From Viola odorata (taxonomy: Eukaryota > Streptophyta > Magnoliopsida > Malpighiales > Violaceae), in NCBI GenBank assembly GCA_963691705.1, contig OY829542.1, positions 33,280,579 through 33,344,578 of the forward strand: a stretch of DNA of 64,000 nucleotides, written 5' to 3'. The notes under the pieces were generated by a model. It was not told the origin of the DNA and did no database searches. It saw nothing but the letters and a program-made list of their open reading frames with translations. The translations under genes were made by a program, and so were the position numbers. Numbering within the stretch: the stretch's first letter is position 1; the number at the start of each line of letters is the position of its first letter. Positions 55,484 through 64,000 of the stretch are shown here, one piece after another.

Positions 55484-56520
55484 TCAGCACCAGCGTCCGG
55501 AGAGCGATAGCCTCGCACGGTCGTGTAGCTACATTTTCAGCACCAGCATCTGGAGAGCGATAGCCTCGCACGGTCGTATAGTTACATTTTCAGCACCAGC
55601 GTCCGGAGAGCGATAGCCTCGCACGGTCGTATAGTTACATTTTCAGCACCAGCGTCCGGAGAGCGATAGCCTCGCACGGTCGTATAGTTACATTTTCAGC
55701 ACCAGCGTCCGGAGAGCGATAGCCTCGCGCGGTCGTATAGTTACTTTCAGCACCAGCGTCCGGAGAGCGATAGCCTCGCACGGTCGTATAGTTACATTTT
55801 CAGCACCAGCGTCCGGAGAGCGATAGCCTCGCACGGTCGTGTAGTTACATCTTCAGCACCAGCGTCCGGAGAGCGATAGCCTCGCACGGTCGTGTAGTTA
55901 CATCCTCAGCACCAACATCAGGAGAGCGATAGCCTCGTACGGACCTTCATCCACATTGCCGCGCCGACATCTAGAGAGAGATAGCCTCGCACGGACCTTC
56001 TTCACATTGCCACGTCGACATCCGGAGAGCGATAGCCTCGCACAGACCTTCTTCACATTGCCATGCCGACATCCGGAGAGCGATAGCCTCGCACGGGCCT
56101 TCTTCACATTGTCACGCCCACATCCGGAGAGCGATAGCCTCGCACGGACCTTCATCCACATTGCTACGTCAACATCCAGAGAGCGATAGCCCCGTACGGA
56201 CCTTCCTTCACATTTTCACATCAACGTTCGGAGAGCGATAGCCTCGCACAGACCTTCATTCACATTACCACGTCAACATCCGGAGAGCGATAGCCTCGCA
56301 CGGACCTTCCTTCATATTTTCACGTCAACATCCGGAGAGCGATAGCTTCGCACGGACCTTCATCCACATTTCCACGTCAACATCCGTAGAGCGATTGCCT
56401 GGCACGGACCTTCCTTCTTATTTCCACATCAGCGTCCGAAGAGCGGTAGCCTCGCACGGACATGCAACCTCATTTTTCATACCAGCATCTAGCAATGCGA
56501 TAGCCTCGCCCAGACGAGAA
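55484..56520 (+). repeat. Tandem array of about 20 units (51-54 bp)
   Basis: Every unit contains GGAGAGCGATAGCCTCGCAC or a close variant. About eight type-A units carry GGTCGTATAGTTACATTTTC and CAGCACCAGCGTCC. About twelve type-B units carry GGACCTTCTTCACATTGCCA and CGACATCC instead. The switch is near 55925. The last units are more divergent. It is preceded by three ACTCCTCCTTGAGTGACTAC units (55380-55480). Confidence 0.92.
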
Positions 56521-56607
56521 TTTAAAGCATACCTCCTCCCAGAGTGACACCCACGAACGACATCATCAATTTTGTAGACACCTTTTTAATCCCCAGTGAC
56601 AACATCC
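56521..56607 (+). other. Spacer with TACCTCCTCCCAGAGTGACA repeat, left of copy 2
   Basis: Contains one unit of the CCTCCTCCCAGAGTGAC repeat that continues at 63600-63760 on the other side of the inserted element. The two sides therefore belonged together. Confidence 0.7.
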
Positions 56608-57489
56608 TGATGCGAATCCACGCATCCAACTACCGTTACCACCAGCTGGTCCAATGACTCGAGCCAGAGCTAGAAAGCTTCAAGACCGTTTGTCATCTCT
56701 CATTCACAAGGAGCTGGAATGTGAGAGGACAAGTGAGGAAGCTGCACTTAGAGAGAAGACACCAAGAGTTGTGAATCTCCTTACTTTCACAATGACCGAA
56801 GATGATTCTGCCAGAAACGGCACTTGACCGTTTGTCACCAAAACGGCTCTTGTCCGTTTCGCTTAAATCGGCACTTGACCGTTTCACTCAGCCATTGCCG
56901 TTTCACTCATCTGTCTCGCGTGCCGATTGCTCAAAACGGCTCCTGCCCGTTTCGCGTGTCCAGAAGCGCGCGTTGACTGAAGTTCAAGTTGTTGACTTTA
57001 ATTATTTTAGCTTAATTAGTTAATTAGACAGTTTTAATTAGTTAAGTTATCTTCCTATTTTGGAAGTCCTACTTCTATTCCTATTTGGTTTACTATTAGG
57101 GTTTGTTTGTAACCTATATAAGGAGCCACTTGGCTACTTTATTAAGTTGGCTGTTATTTGATAAATTGAGTTAATCTCTTCAATCTCCGCCCCTTGTTCA
57201 AGTTGGTTGAACCTTGTTCTTCTTGAGTCCGCAATACTTGAGTCGTATACAAGTAAATCTTGGAATTGTATTATTGTGTCGTTTATCTTAGTGTGATTCT
57301 CACATTGTTGAGTCTAGTCCTAAGAACTCGATTCAAGACCCTTGACTTGAAATCGATTAGGGCTCTTAGCACAGGTTAGCTAAGTGGTCTAAGCTCGTAC
57401 TCGTCGAGTTATCTATTTCCGCAGGAAATCCGTCTTTGAACAAAGATCAAAATTGGTGCTACGCATCCTAAGGAACCAGGATCGTATCA
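56608..57489 (+). repeat. 5' LTR of chromovirus-like copy 2 (882 bp)
   Basis: TGATGCGAATCC to GATCGTATCA. Lacks one AACGG-type unit relative to copy 1. Positions 57269-57410 differ completely from the matching part of copy 1, while both sides are nearly identical. TATA box at 57115-57122. Confidence 0.93.
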
Positions 57490-57491
57490 GT

Positions 57492-57503
57492 TGGTAGCGG
57501 AGC
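57492..57503 (+). other. Primer binding site of chromovirus-like copy 2
   Basis: TGGTAGCGGAGC two bases after the LTR end, matching the copia element's site at 28852 over the first 11 bases. Confidence 0.7.
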
Positions 57504-57522
57504 TTAAGGCGTTCAAAGATTG

Positions 57523-58405
57523 GTAAGTATCTTAATTGTCTTCAAGTTTCATCGTTGAAATCGGTATTTCTTTCTACTCCATTCAAAACCGATTTCTTGC
57601 TGTGCTTGGTTAGTTACTTGAATACAATTGGTTGTGTTTCGTTCCAGTTTGTTGTGTTGAAATTCGCTAAATTACTTGCGTTTTCTACCCACAAGAAGGT
57701 CACAAAATACAAGAGAAAATTCTGTTCAGTTTCAGTAATTTCAGTTGTCGAATTTGTATTCATATATATAGCAACTGAAGTCCGATTTTAGTAATTGTGG
57801 TTTCGTTGGAAAGCTGAATCTGTTGGGATTCCGAATCAAAAAGAATCGGTCGATTCGGAGTTCAGAGTAAAAAGTTCTGATCAAAACACTGAATTGTGTT
57901 TTGCTGTCAAAAAAAAAAAAAAAAAAAAAAAAAAAACAACAACAGGGAAATTTCCCAAAGAAAAGAAAGGGATCCGATCCTGCAAATACGAAAATATATA
58001 GAAGTATTTGCTCCATAAAAACCAGATTTATCAAGGAATTAAATTGCACTGCGATTGGGTATTACAATCATAACTGAAATTGAACTTGTTTGAGTCCCTT
58101 CGAGTCAATTTTGAGCTTTCTTTGATTCCTTGAAATTGCCTTCTACTCTACTTGCTATTTGTTTGATTGGTTGTTCTTGCAATTACTCAAATATCAAGTG
58201 TCACAATTCTTTTCCGTGCTAGTTTCTTTGAGAGTCTTCTTGGAAGCTTTTTCTTTGGATTCTTGAGTCTCACTAACACTTGAACATTGCAGGGAAATTT
58301 GAGAGATTTTGTGAGATTATTAGAGTGATTAAACACGAGAGTAAACACGTGAGGGAGTGCTAGGTTAGTGCAATTTTACGTTTTCTTTGGTGTTGTGAAT
58401 TTCAG
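57523..58405 (+). other. Probable 5' leader intron of chromovirus-like copy 2
   Basis: Donor TTG/GTAAGTATC at 57523; acceptors ending 58292 (TTGCAG) and 58405 (TTTCAG). Carries a 28-A run at 57909-57936. Layout conserved with copy 1. Confidence 0.5.
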
Positions 58406-58417
58406 GAAAAGTAAAAG

Positions 58418-61400
58418 ATGTCTCAAGAGGGAGTACAACAACCCGATCTATCGGCTATACTAGCCATAATGACGGAACAACTCCGAACATTGAATGAACG
58501 GCAATTAACTGCAAATGAGCGGCAGCTAACTGCCGATGCAAGGATAGCTAAGGTGGAAGCGTTAGGTACCATTAATCCAGTTCCTATAGCCGCGAATAAC
58601 CAACGTGATGGCCGTTTGTCTGATCTGTCCGAAGAAGATGACAACGCCCGTCGACCACGTGATGAGAATCGTCGGCCTAATCTTGCTTTGGTCCCTCCTA
58701 GGCGACTTGCCCGACGTGGTCCACAATTACCATATTCTGATTGGGAAGGAGAACCTGATGGGGGAGAAGGCTGGATAAATACAAGGGATGGACAGAGGAG
58801 AGAGAGACGAGACCGTCGTGATGGTAGGAGAGAACGGGAGGATGACCGTTTGGATGCTAATCTAAACAGCATCAAAATGAAAATACCTCCGTTTGAGGGT
58901 GCTGACGACCCTGATGCATACTTAACTTGGGAAAGGAAAGTAGATGCTATCTTCTTATGTCACAATTATTCGAAAGGTAAAAAGGTTCAGATCGCCGCAG
59001 TCGAATTCTGTGGGTATGCTAGTCATTGGTGGGAGCAGTTCAATCGGAAAAGGGCAGCTGTCTTAGCTGGTCCGATTGCTAATTGGGAAGAGATGAAGCA
59101 GGCGATGAGACAACGGTTTGTCCCTGCCCACTTTCACCGTGAGCTTCATCAACGGCTTCAAACCTTGAAGCAAGGCAGCAAGGGAGTTGGAGCATACTTT
59201 AATGAGATGGAAATTGCTTTGGCTCAAGCGAGGATTACTGAAGAAACTGAGGTAACGATGGCTCGGTTTCTTGCTGGTTTGAATGCAGACGTTGCCGATG
59301 CATTGGAGCTGACACAATACAATACTCTAGAGGAGATGCTTCATATGGCTCAAAAGATTGAGAAGCATAGGAAAGCTAGGAGTTCCTATAGGTCTATTGG
59401 GTCGACACCTTGGAAGAAGACGTCTTGGAATAAGGATGACAAAACGGCCCCTGCCGTTTTGAAGGGATCTGCCAGTGCTGTTGTTCCTTCTAAAACGGCA
59501 CCTACCAAACCTTATACTCCACCAGTGGATCGGCCAGCCACTAAGGAAATTATCTGTTTCAAGTGCAACGGCCGAGGGCATAAGAAATCAGAATGCCCGA
59601 ATAAAAGAGTTTTCATCATCAGGCCGACTGGCGAGGAAGAATCGGATGATGAACAGGAGGAAACGGAACCTGAGGGAAACGGTCAGACCGATTCGGATAT
59701 TGACCATCAGAGAGGTGACCATGTTCGGTTGCTTGTAATCCGACGGACCCTGAGCGTACAGTCCACAGAAGAAGTGTGTGATGAGGAGCAACGAATCAAT
59801 CTGTTCTACACCCGCGGGGTGATTGATCACAAGGGCTGTTCCATTATCATAGACAACGGAAGCTGCACCAACTGTGCCAGTGCGCTGATGGTTCATAAGC
59901 TGGACTTGCCAACGGTAAAGCATCCGAAACCGTATCATCTACACTGGATGACGGATGACAACGGTATTAAGGTAACCAAACAGGTGCTTGTTAAGTTTCG
60001 TATCGGCAAATACCAAGATGAAGTTCTCTGTGATGTTGTGCCGATGCAAGCAAGCCATATCCTCCTTGGACACCCATGGCAGTTTGATCGCGCAGCGAAT
60101 CATGATGGGAAGAGGAACCTCTACAAGTTGGTTAAGGATGGTCAGAAGTTCACCTTGGCACCGTTAACACAAGCTGAAGTGTTTGAGGATCAGCAATGGC
60201 TTGCTAAGTCACATGCTGAATATGAAATTTCAAAATAGCTTGCGAGAGAAAAAGAAGGTTTGAGTGTGAAATATATAGAGGGAAACACTGAGAGTGTGAG
60301 CCTTAAACATTCGCATGAAAACAGTAAGCATGCAGAGGGAGAGTGTAAACAGTCGCATGAAAACAGCAAACATGCAGAGGGCGAGTGTAAACATTCGCAC
60401 GAAAAGAGTAAGCGTGCTGAGAGTGGCATTGAGAGAAAAGGAGAGGTAAATAAAAAGAAATTGAGTGTATATGCCAAGGGGAGCGAAGTAAGGAGAGCCA
60501 TGCTTTCTCATAACAATTGTTTTGACGCAAGCCGTCCTCTACTTCTTATCCGTTTTCGCTCTTATTGTTTAACCTCAAATGAAACGGAACGGCACCATAC
60601 CGTTCCGATTGGTATATCTTCTCTCTTGCAGGAATTTGGAGATGTTCTACCCGAAGAAATGCCACCTGGCTTACCTTCGATTCGAGGCATAGAACATCAG
60701 ATCGACTTTGTTCCTGGATCGGCAATTCCTCATCGGCCGGCTTACCGATCCAATCCAGAGGAGACAAAGGAACTGCAACGGCAAGTTGATGATTTGCTTG
60801 CGCGTGGGTACGTTCGAGAGAGTCTGTCTCCATGTGCCGTTCCAGTCATTCTGGTCCCAAAGAAGGACGGATCTTGGCGCATGTGTGTTGATTGTCGAGC
60901 AGTCAACAAAATCACTGTAAAGTATCGCCATCCTATTCCTCGATTGGATGATATGTTAGATGAATTAAGTGGTAGTATAGTATTTTCTAAAATTGATTTA
61001 ATGAGTGGCTACCACCAAATTCGTATGAAAGAAGGGGATGAATGGAAAACTGCTTTTAAAACTAAGTATGGCTTATATGAATGGATGGTTATGCCGTTTG
61101 GCTTGACTAATGCTCCTAGCACCTTTATGAGGTTAATGAACCATGTACTTCGGCACTTAATTGGTAAATTTGTTGTAGTTTATTTTGATGACATTTTAAT
61201 CTATAGCAAATCATTGGATGAACATGCTTTACATCTTAGGGAAGTTTTTCTAACACTTCGTGAGCAGAAATTATATGCTAAACCTAGTAAGTGTTCTTTT
61301 GCATTGGAACAAGTTGGTTTTCTTGGTTTCATTGTCAGTGCAGGAGGCGTTAAAGTGGATGAAGAGAAGATCCGCGCGATACGGGAATGGCCGACGCCGA

Positions 61401-63493
61401 AGGCCGCTACCGATGTGAGATCGTTCCATGGATTAGCGAGTTTCTATCGGCGTTTTGTAAAGGATTTTAGCACCATTGCCGTTCCATTGAATGATTTAAC
61501 AAAAAAGAATGTTGTTTTCAGGTGGGAGCAACAACAGGAGGAGGCGTTTGCTACCCTCAAGGAACGGCTCTGTGCCGCTCCCGTGCTAGCATTGCCCGAC
61601 TTCAGCAAGGCGTTTGAGATCGAGTGCGATGCCAGCGGGTTAGTAATCGGCGCCGTTCTGATGCAAGAGAAACGACCGATTGCCTATTTCAGTGAAAAGC
61701 TCAAGGATGCCCAACTCCGATATCCTACCTATGACAAGGAGTTCTATGCTCTTGTCAGAGCGTTGGAAACATGGCAACACTACTTGATGCCGAGAGAGTT
61801 TATCATCCACACAGACCATTTGAGCTTGAAATACCTAAAGGGTCAAGGGAAGCTGAATCGACGACATGCCGTTTGGATGGAATTCATTGAAGCCTTCCCT
61901 TACCACATTCAGTACAAGCAAGGTAAAGAGAATGTTGTTGCCGATGCACTATCTCGAAGGTACGTGCTCATTACTTCTCTAAATGCCAAATTGCTTGGAT
62001 TTTCGCACATTATCGAACTCTATGCTACCGATTCTGATTTTGGTGATATTTATTTGCATGGCGTTTCTATTTCTGGTTCATAATTCTACAAGCATGAGGG
62101 TTATTTGTTTAAAGGCAAACATTTATGTATTCCTCATTGCTCTCTTCGTGAATTACTGGTGCATGAAGCCCATAGTGGTGGTTTAATGGGTCACTTTGGC
62201 GTGACTAAAACTTTGGATGTGTTACATGATCACTTTTATTGGCCTCACATGAAGCGTGATGTCGTGCGCATTATTGCTAGATGTTGGACTTGTCGTAGAG
62301 CCAAATCTAAATCTGCTGGTCATGGAGAATACATGTCGTTACCTGTTCCTTCTCATCCTTGGACCGATTTGTCCATGGACTTTGTCGTCGGACTACCCAG
62401 GTCTAAGAACGGTAAGGATAGTGTTTTTGTTGTGGTGGACAGGTTTTAAAAAATATCCCATTTTATTGCATGTTCGACTACTTCTGATGCTACTCAGATT
62501 GCTGATTTGTTCTTTCGTGAAGTAGTCTGTTTGCATGGTATCCCTTTGACTATTGTGAGTGATAGAGATACTAAGTTTCTTAGTCATTTTTGGCGTGTCT
62601 TATGGAAGAAGCTTGGTACTAAGTTATTGTATTCTACATCTTATCACCCACAAACGGATGGTCAAACAGAGGTGGTAAATCGGACTCTTGGCTCCCTTTT
62701 ACGCACCCTAGTTCGTAAGCATGTTTCTACTTGGGTTGATCATTTACCGTTTATTGAATTTGCTTACAACCGTGCTGTTCATTCTACTACTCATTACTCG
62801 CCGTTTGAACTAGTGTATGGATTTAATCCTAGAACTGTTTTAGATTTAACTCCTTTTCCTTTGAGTGATGTTGTGAGTTTAGATGGTGCCCAGAAGGCTG
62901 ATTTTGTCAAGCAATTACATGCTAAGGCGAAGCAGAACATTGAGCGCATGAATGAGAAGCTGATGCTGAAACGGAACGATGGCCGACGGCTAGTGACGTT
63001 CCAGGTTGGCGATTGGGTTTGGTTGCATATGCGCAAGGAGCGTTTTCCTGCCCAACGCCGCGGCAAGCTATCTCCTAGAGGCGACGGACCGTTCCAGATT
63101 GTCGAGAAGATCAACAACAATGCCTATAAACTGGCGTTGCCGAGTGAGTATGGTGCCGTTAGCTCTACCTTTAATGTTTCTGACTTAGAATTGTTTGATG
63201 CAGATGACGAGTATGGACTTTCAGCTGATGCCGATTCGGATTCGAGGGCGAATCCTTCCGAAGGGGGAGGGAATGATGCGAATCCACGCATCCAACTACC
63301 GTTACCACCAGCTGGTCCAATGACTCGAGCCAGAGCTAGAAAGCTTCAAGACCGTTTGTCATCTCTCATTCACAAGGAGCTGGAATGTGAGAGGACAAGT
63401 GAGGAAGCTGCACTTAGAGAGAAGACACCAAGAGTTGTGAATCTCCTTACTTTCACAATGACCGAAGATGATTCTGCCAGAAACGGCACTTGA
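58418..63493 (+). pseudogene. Gag-pol polyprotein pseudogene of chromovirus-like copy 2
   Basis: Same domain order as copy 1: gag with CFKCNGRGHKKSEC, protease DNG, His-rich [12 protein letters not shown] repeats, reverse transcriptase YFDDILIYS, RNase [13 protein letters not shown], integrase. All 1692 codons stay in one frame, broken only by TAG at 60236 (before the His-rich repeat; CAG in copy 1), TAA at 62081 (before the integrase zinc segment) and TAA at 62447 (within the integrase core). The integrase second Asp and Glu are still present. No frameshift was found. Confidence 0.92.
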
Positions 63494-63540
63494 CCGTTTG
63501 TCACCAAAACGGCTCTTGTCCGATTCGTTCAAAACGGCTC
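63274..63540 (+). repeat. Truncated 3' LTR of chromovirus-like copy 2
   Basis: The first 267 bp of the LTR, starting TGATGCGAATCC, then an abrupt switch at AAAACGGCTC to host-element sequence. It keeps the AACGG unit that the 5' LTR of the same element lacks. Confidence 0.9.
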
Positions 63541-63880
63541 CTCGTGAAAAACATATCTCCTCTCAGAGTCCGAGCGGACTTACACGATCGTATCACATCC
63601 ATTTCCTCATCACCAAATAATGCCATCAAAAACATATCTCCTCTCAGAGTAACATCGACTTACCTCCTCCCAGAGTGACGTTCAACAAACTACCTCCCCC
63701 AAGAGTGACAACAACGAATCTACCTCCTCCTAGAATGACAGCAGTTCATCTCCTCCCAGAGCGACATCATCACTATAAGCTCGAGGTAAGACCGGCTGTG
63801 TCGCCAAAATTCGGATATGTAGGGGCAACCGTCTTTACTGCTTATCAAATACTTCGATAAGACAGTAAAGAGGGGGCAAC
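63541..63880 (+). other. 3' end of gag-only element copy 2: repeats, hairpin and PPT
   Basis: Units of CCTCCTCCCAGAGTGAC type continue to about 63760. A hairpin (63832-63871) has arms TCTTTACTGCTTATC and GATAAGACAGTAAAGA, a 9-base loop and a one-base bulge. The purine tract AGTAAAGAGGGGGCAAC, ending at 63880, overlaps the right arm, and a second AGGGGCAAC lies just left of the hairpin (63821). Confidence 0.8.
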
Positions 63881-64000
63881 TGTTGGTACCCGAATTTTGA
63901 CGCCATTTTTAATTAATTTTTGCATTTCTGTTGTTTAGTTAATTTACTGGCATTTTCAGTTGATTTACTGTCGCTAGCATTTTTAAGTGTTTCATCGCAT
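63881..64000 (+). repeat. Start of the 3' LTR of gag-only element copy 2
   Basis: TGTTGGTACCCG onward matches 38518-38637 with about two or three changes and is cut by the window end. Confidence 0.93.

Larger units (their letters stand above)
56608..63540 (+). mobile_element. Chromovirus-like retrotransposon, defective copy 2
   Basis: Same family and orientation as copy 1. The 5' LTR (56608-57489) is complete, the internal region collinear and the 3' LTR (63274-63540) cut after 267 bp. The ORF frame is continuous apart from three stops. Target duplications cannot be tested because the right end is deleted. The last kilobase is much closer to copy 1 than the middle of gag-pol is. Confidence 0.92.
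38518..64000 (+). mobile_element. Tat/Ogre-like gag-only LTR retrotransposon, copy 2 (runs past the right edge)
   Basis: 5' LTR at 38518-41916, tRNA-Arg-type primer site, leader, gag (43394-44173 continuing at 51845-52669), a long non-coding part with a roughly 20-unit tandem array, PPT at 63865-63880 and the start of the 3' LTR at 63881. It contains two chromovirus-like insertions (44174-51839 and 56608-63540). No pol domain of its own is present outside those insertions, and copy 1 of the family at the left edge also lacks pol in the equivalent place. Non-autonomous elements of this layout are known as TR-GAG or LARD-like. Without the insertions, and with a second LTR of equal size, it would be about 14 kb. 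Confidence 0.85.

Noticed and set aside
55898..56189. Open frames on both strands encoding repeated 17-residue peptides
   Set aside because: Several units here are exactly 51 bp, so frames stay open by periodicity. There is no start context and no similarity.
55484..56520. CRISPR-like array
   Set aside because: The units are directly adjacent with no unique spacers, and the context is a plant retrotransposon; it is an ordinary tandem repeat.

Overview
This is nuclear DNA of a land plant, probably a eudicot. It is AT-rich and consists almost entirely of nested LTR retrotransposons of Athila, Tat/Ogre-like, chromovirus and Ty1/copia type, plus small non-autonomous DNA transposons. The only recognisable host gene is the first two exons of a phi-class glutathione S-transferase with a cysteine-type active-site motif. 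There are no bacterial features, rRNA genes, tRNA genes or CRISPR arrays.

Left part (1-11.5 kb). A minus-strand retrotransposon enters from the left edge. It has an LTR (about 4543-7349), a tRNA-Arg-type primer binding site, a gag broken by frameshifts (2098-3685) and a non-coding 3' half with short tandem repeats. It belongs to the same family as the large plus-strand element at 38.5-64 kb. A Stowaway MITE, a degenerate telomere-like tract and a decayed minus-strand chromovirus gag/protease follow.

Middle left (11.5-27.5 kb). A minus-strand Tat-type element (gag and protease at 24.9-27.5 kb, reverse transcriptase start at 11.5-12.1 kb) was split by a plus-strand Athila element at 12102-24895, flanked by the target duplication CTACT. 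The Athila has an LTR, a tRNA-Asp-type primer site, decayed gag and pol, and a long, better-preserved post-pol ORF. Its 3' LTR is rearranged and carries a second copy of the left flank.

Centre (27.5-38.5 kb). A decayed copia element (28652-35038) contains an Athila-type solo LTR. Then come a hAT-type MITE with an 8-bp duplication, the GST gene fragment (36371-36660), a Mutator-type foldback element with a 9-bp duplication, and a GC-rich repeat with palindromes.

Right part (38.5-64 kb). A very large gag-only LTR element starts at 38518 with a 3.4-kb LTR. Its second LTR starts at 63881 and runs off the window. It has gag but no pol, and it carries a roughly 20-unit tandem array. Two plus-strand copies of one chromovirus-like family are inserted in it. 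Copy 1 (44174-51839) is intact, with an open 1693-residue polyprotein, nearly identical LTRs and an AGCAT duplication, and it lies inside the host gag. Copy 2 (56608-63540) has three in-frame stops and a truncated 3' LTR.

As a system, the window is a layered insertion record: Tat host then Athila; copia then solo LTR; gag-only element then two chromoviruses. The gag-only family has no enzymes of its own and would need an autonomous relative. The GST gene lacks its last exon here, and the right-hand stack starts about 1.9 kb into what would be its second intron.
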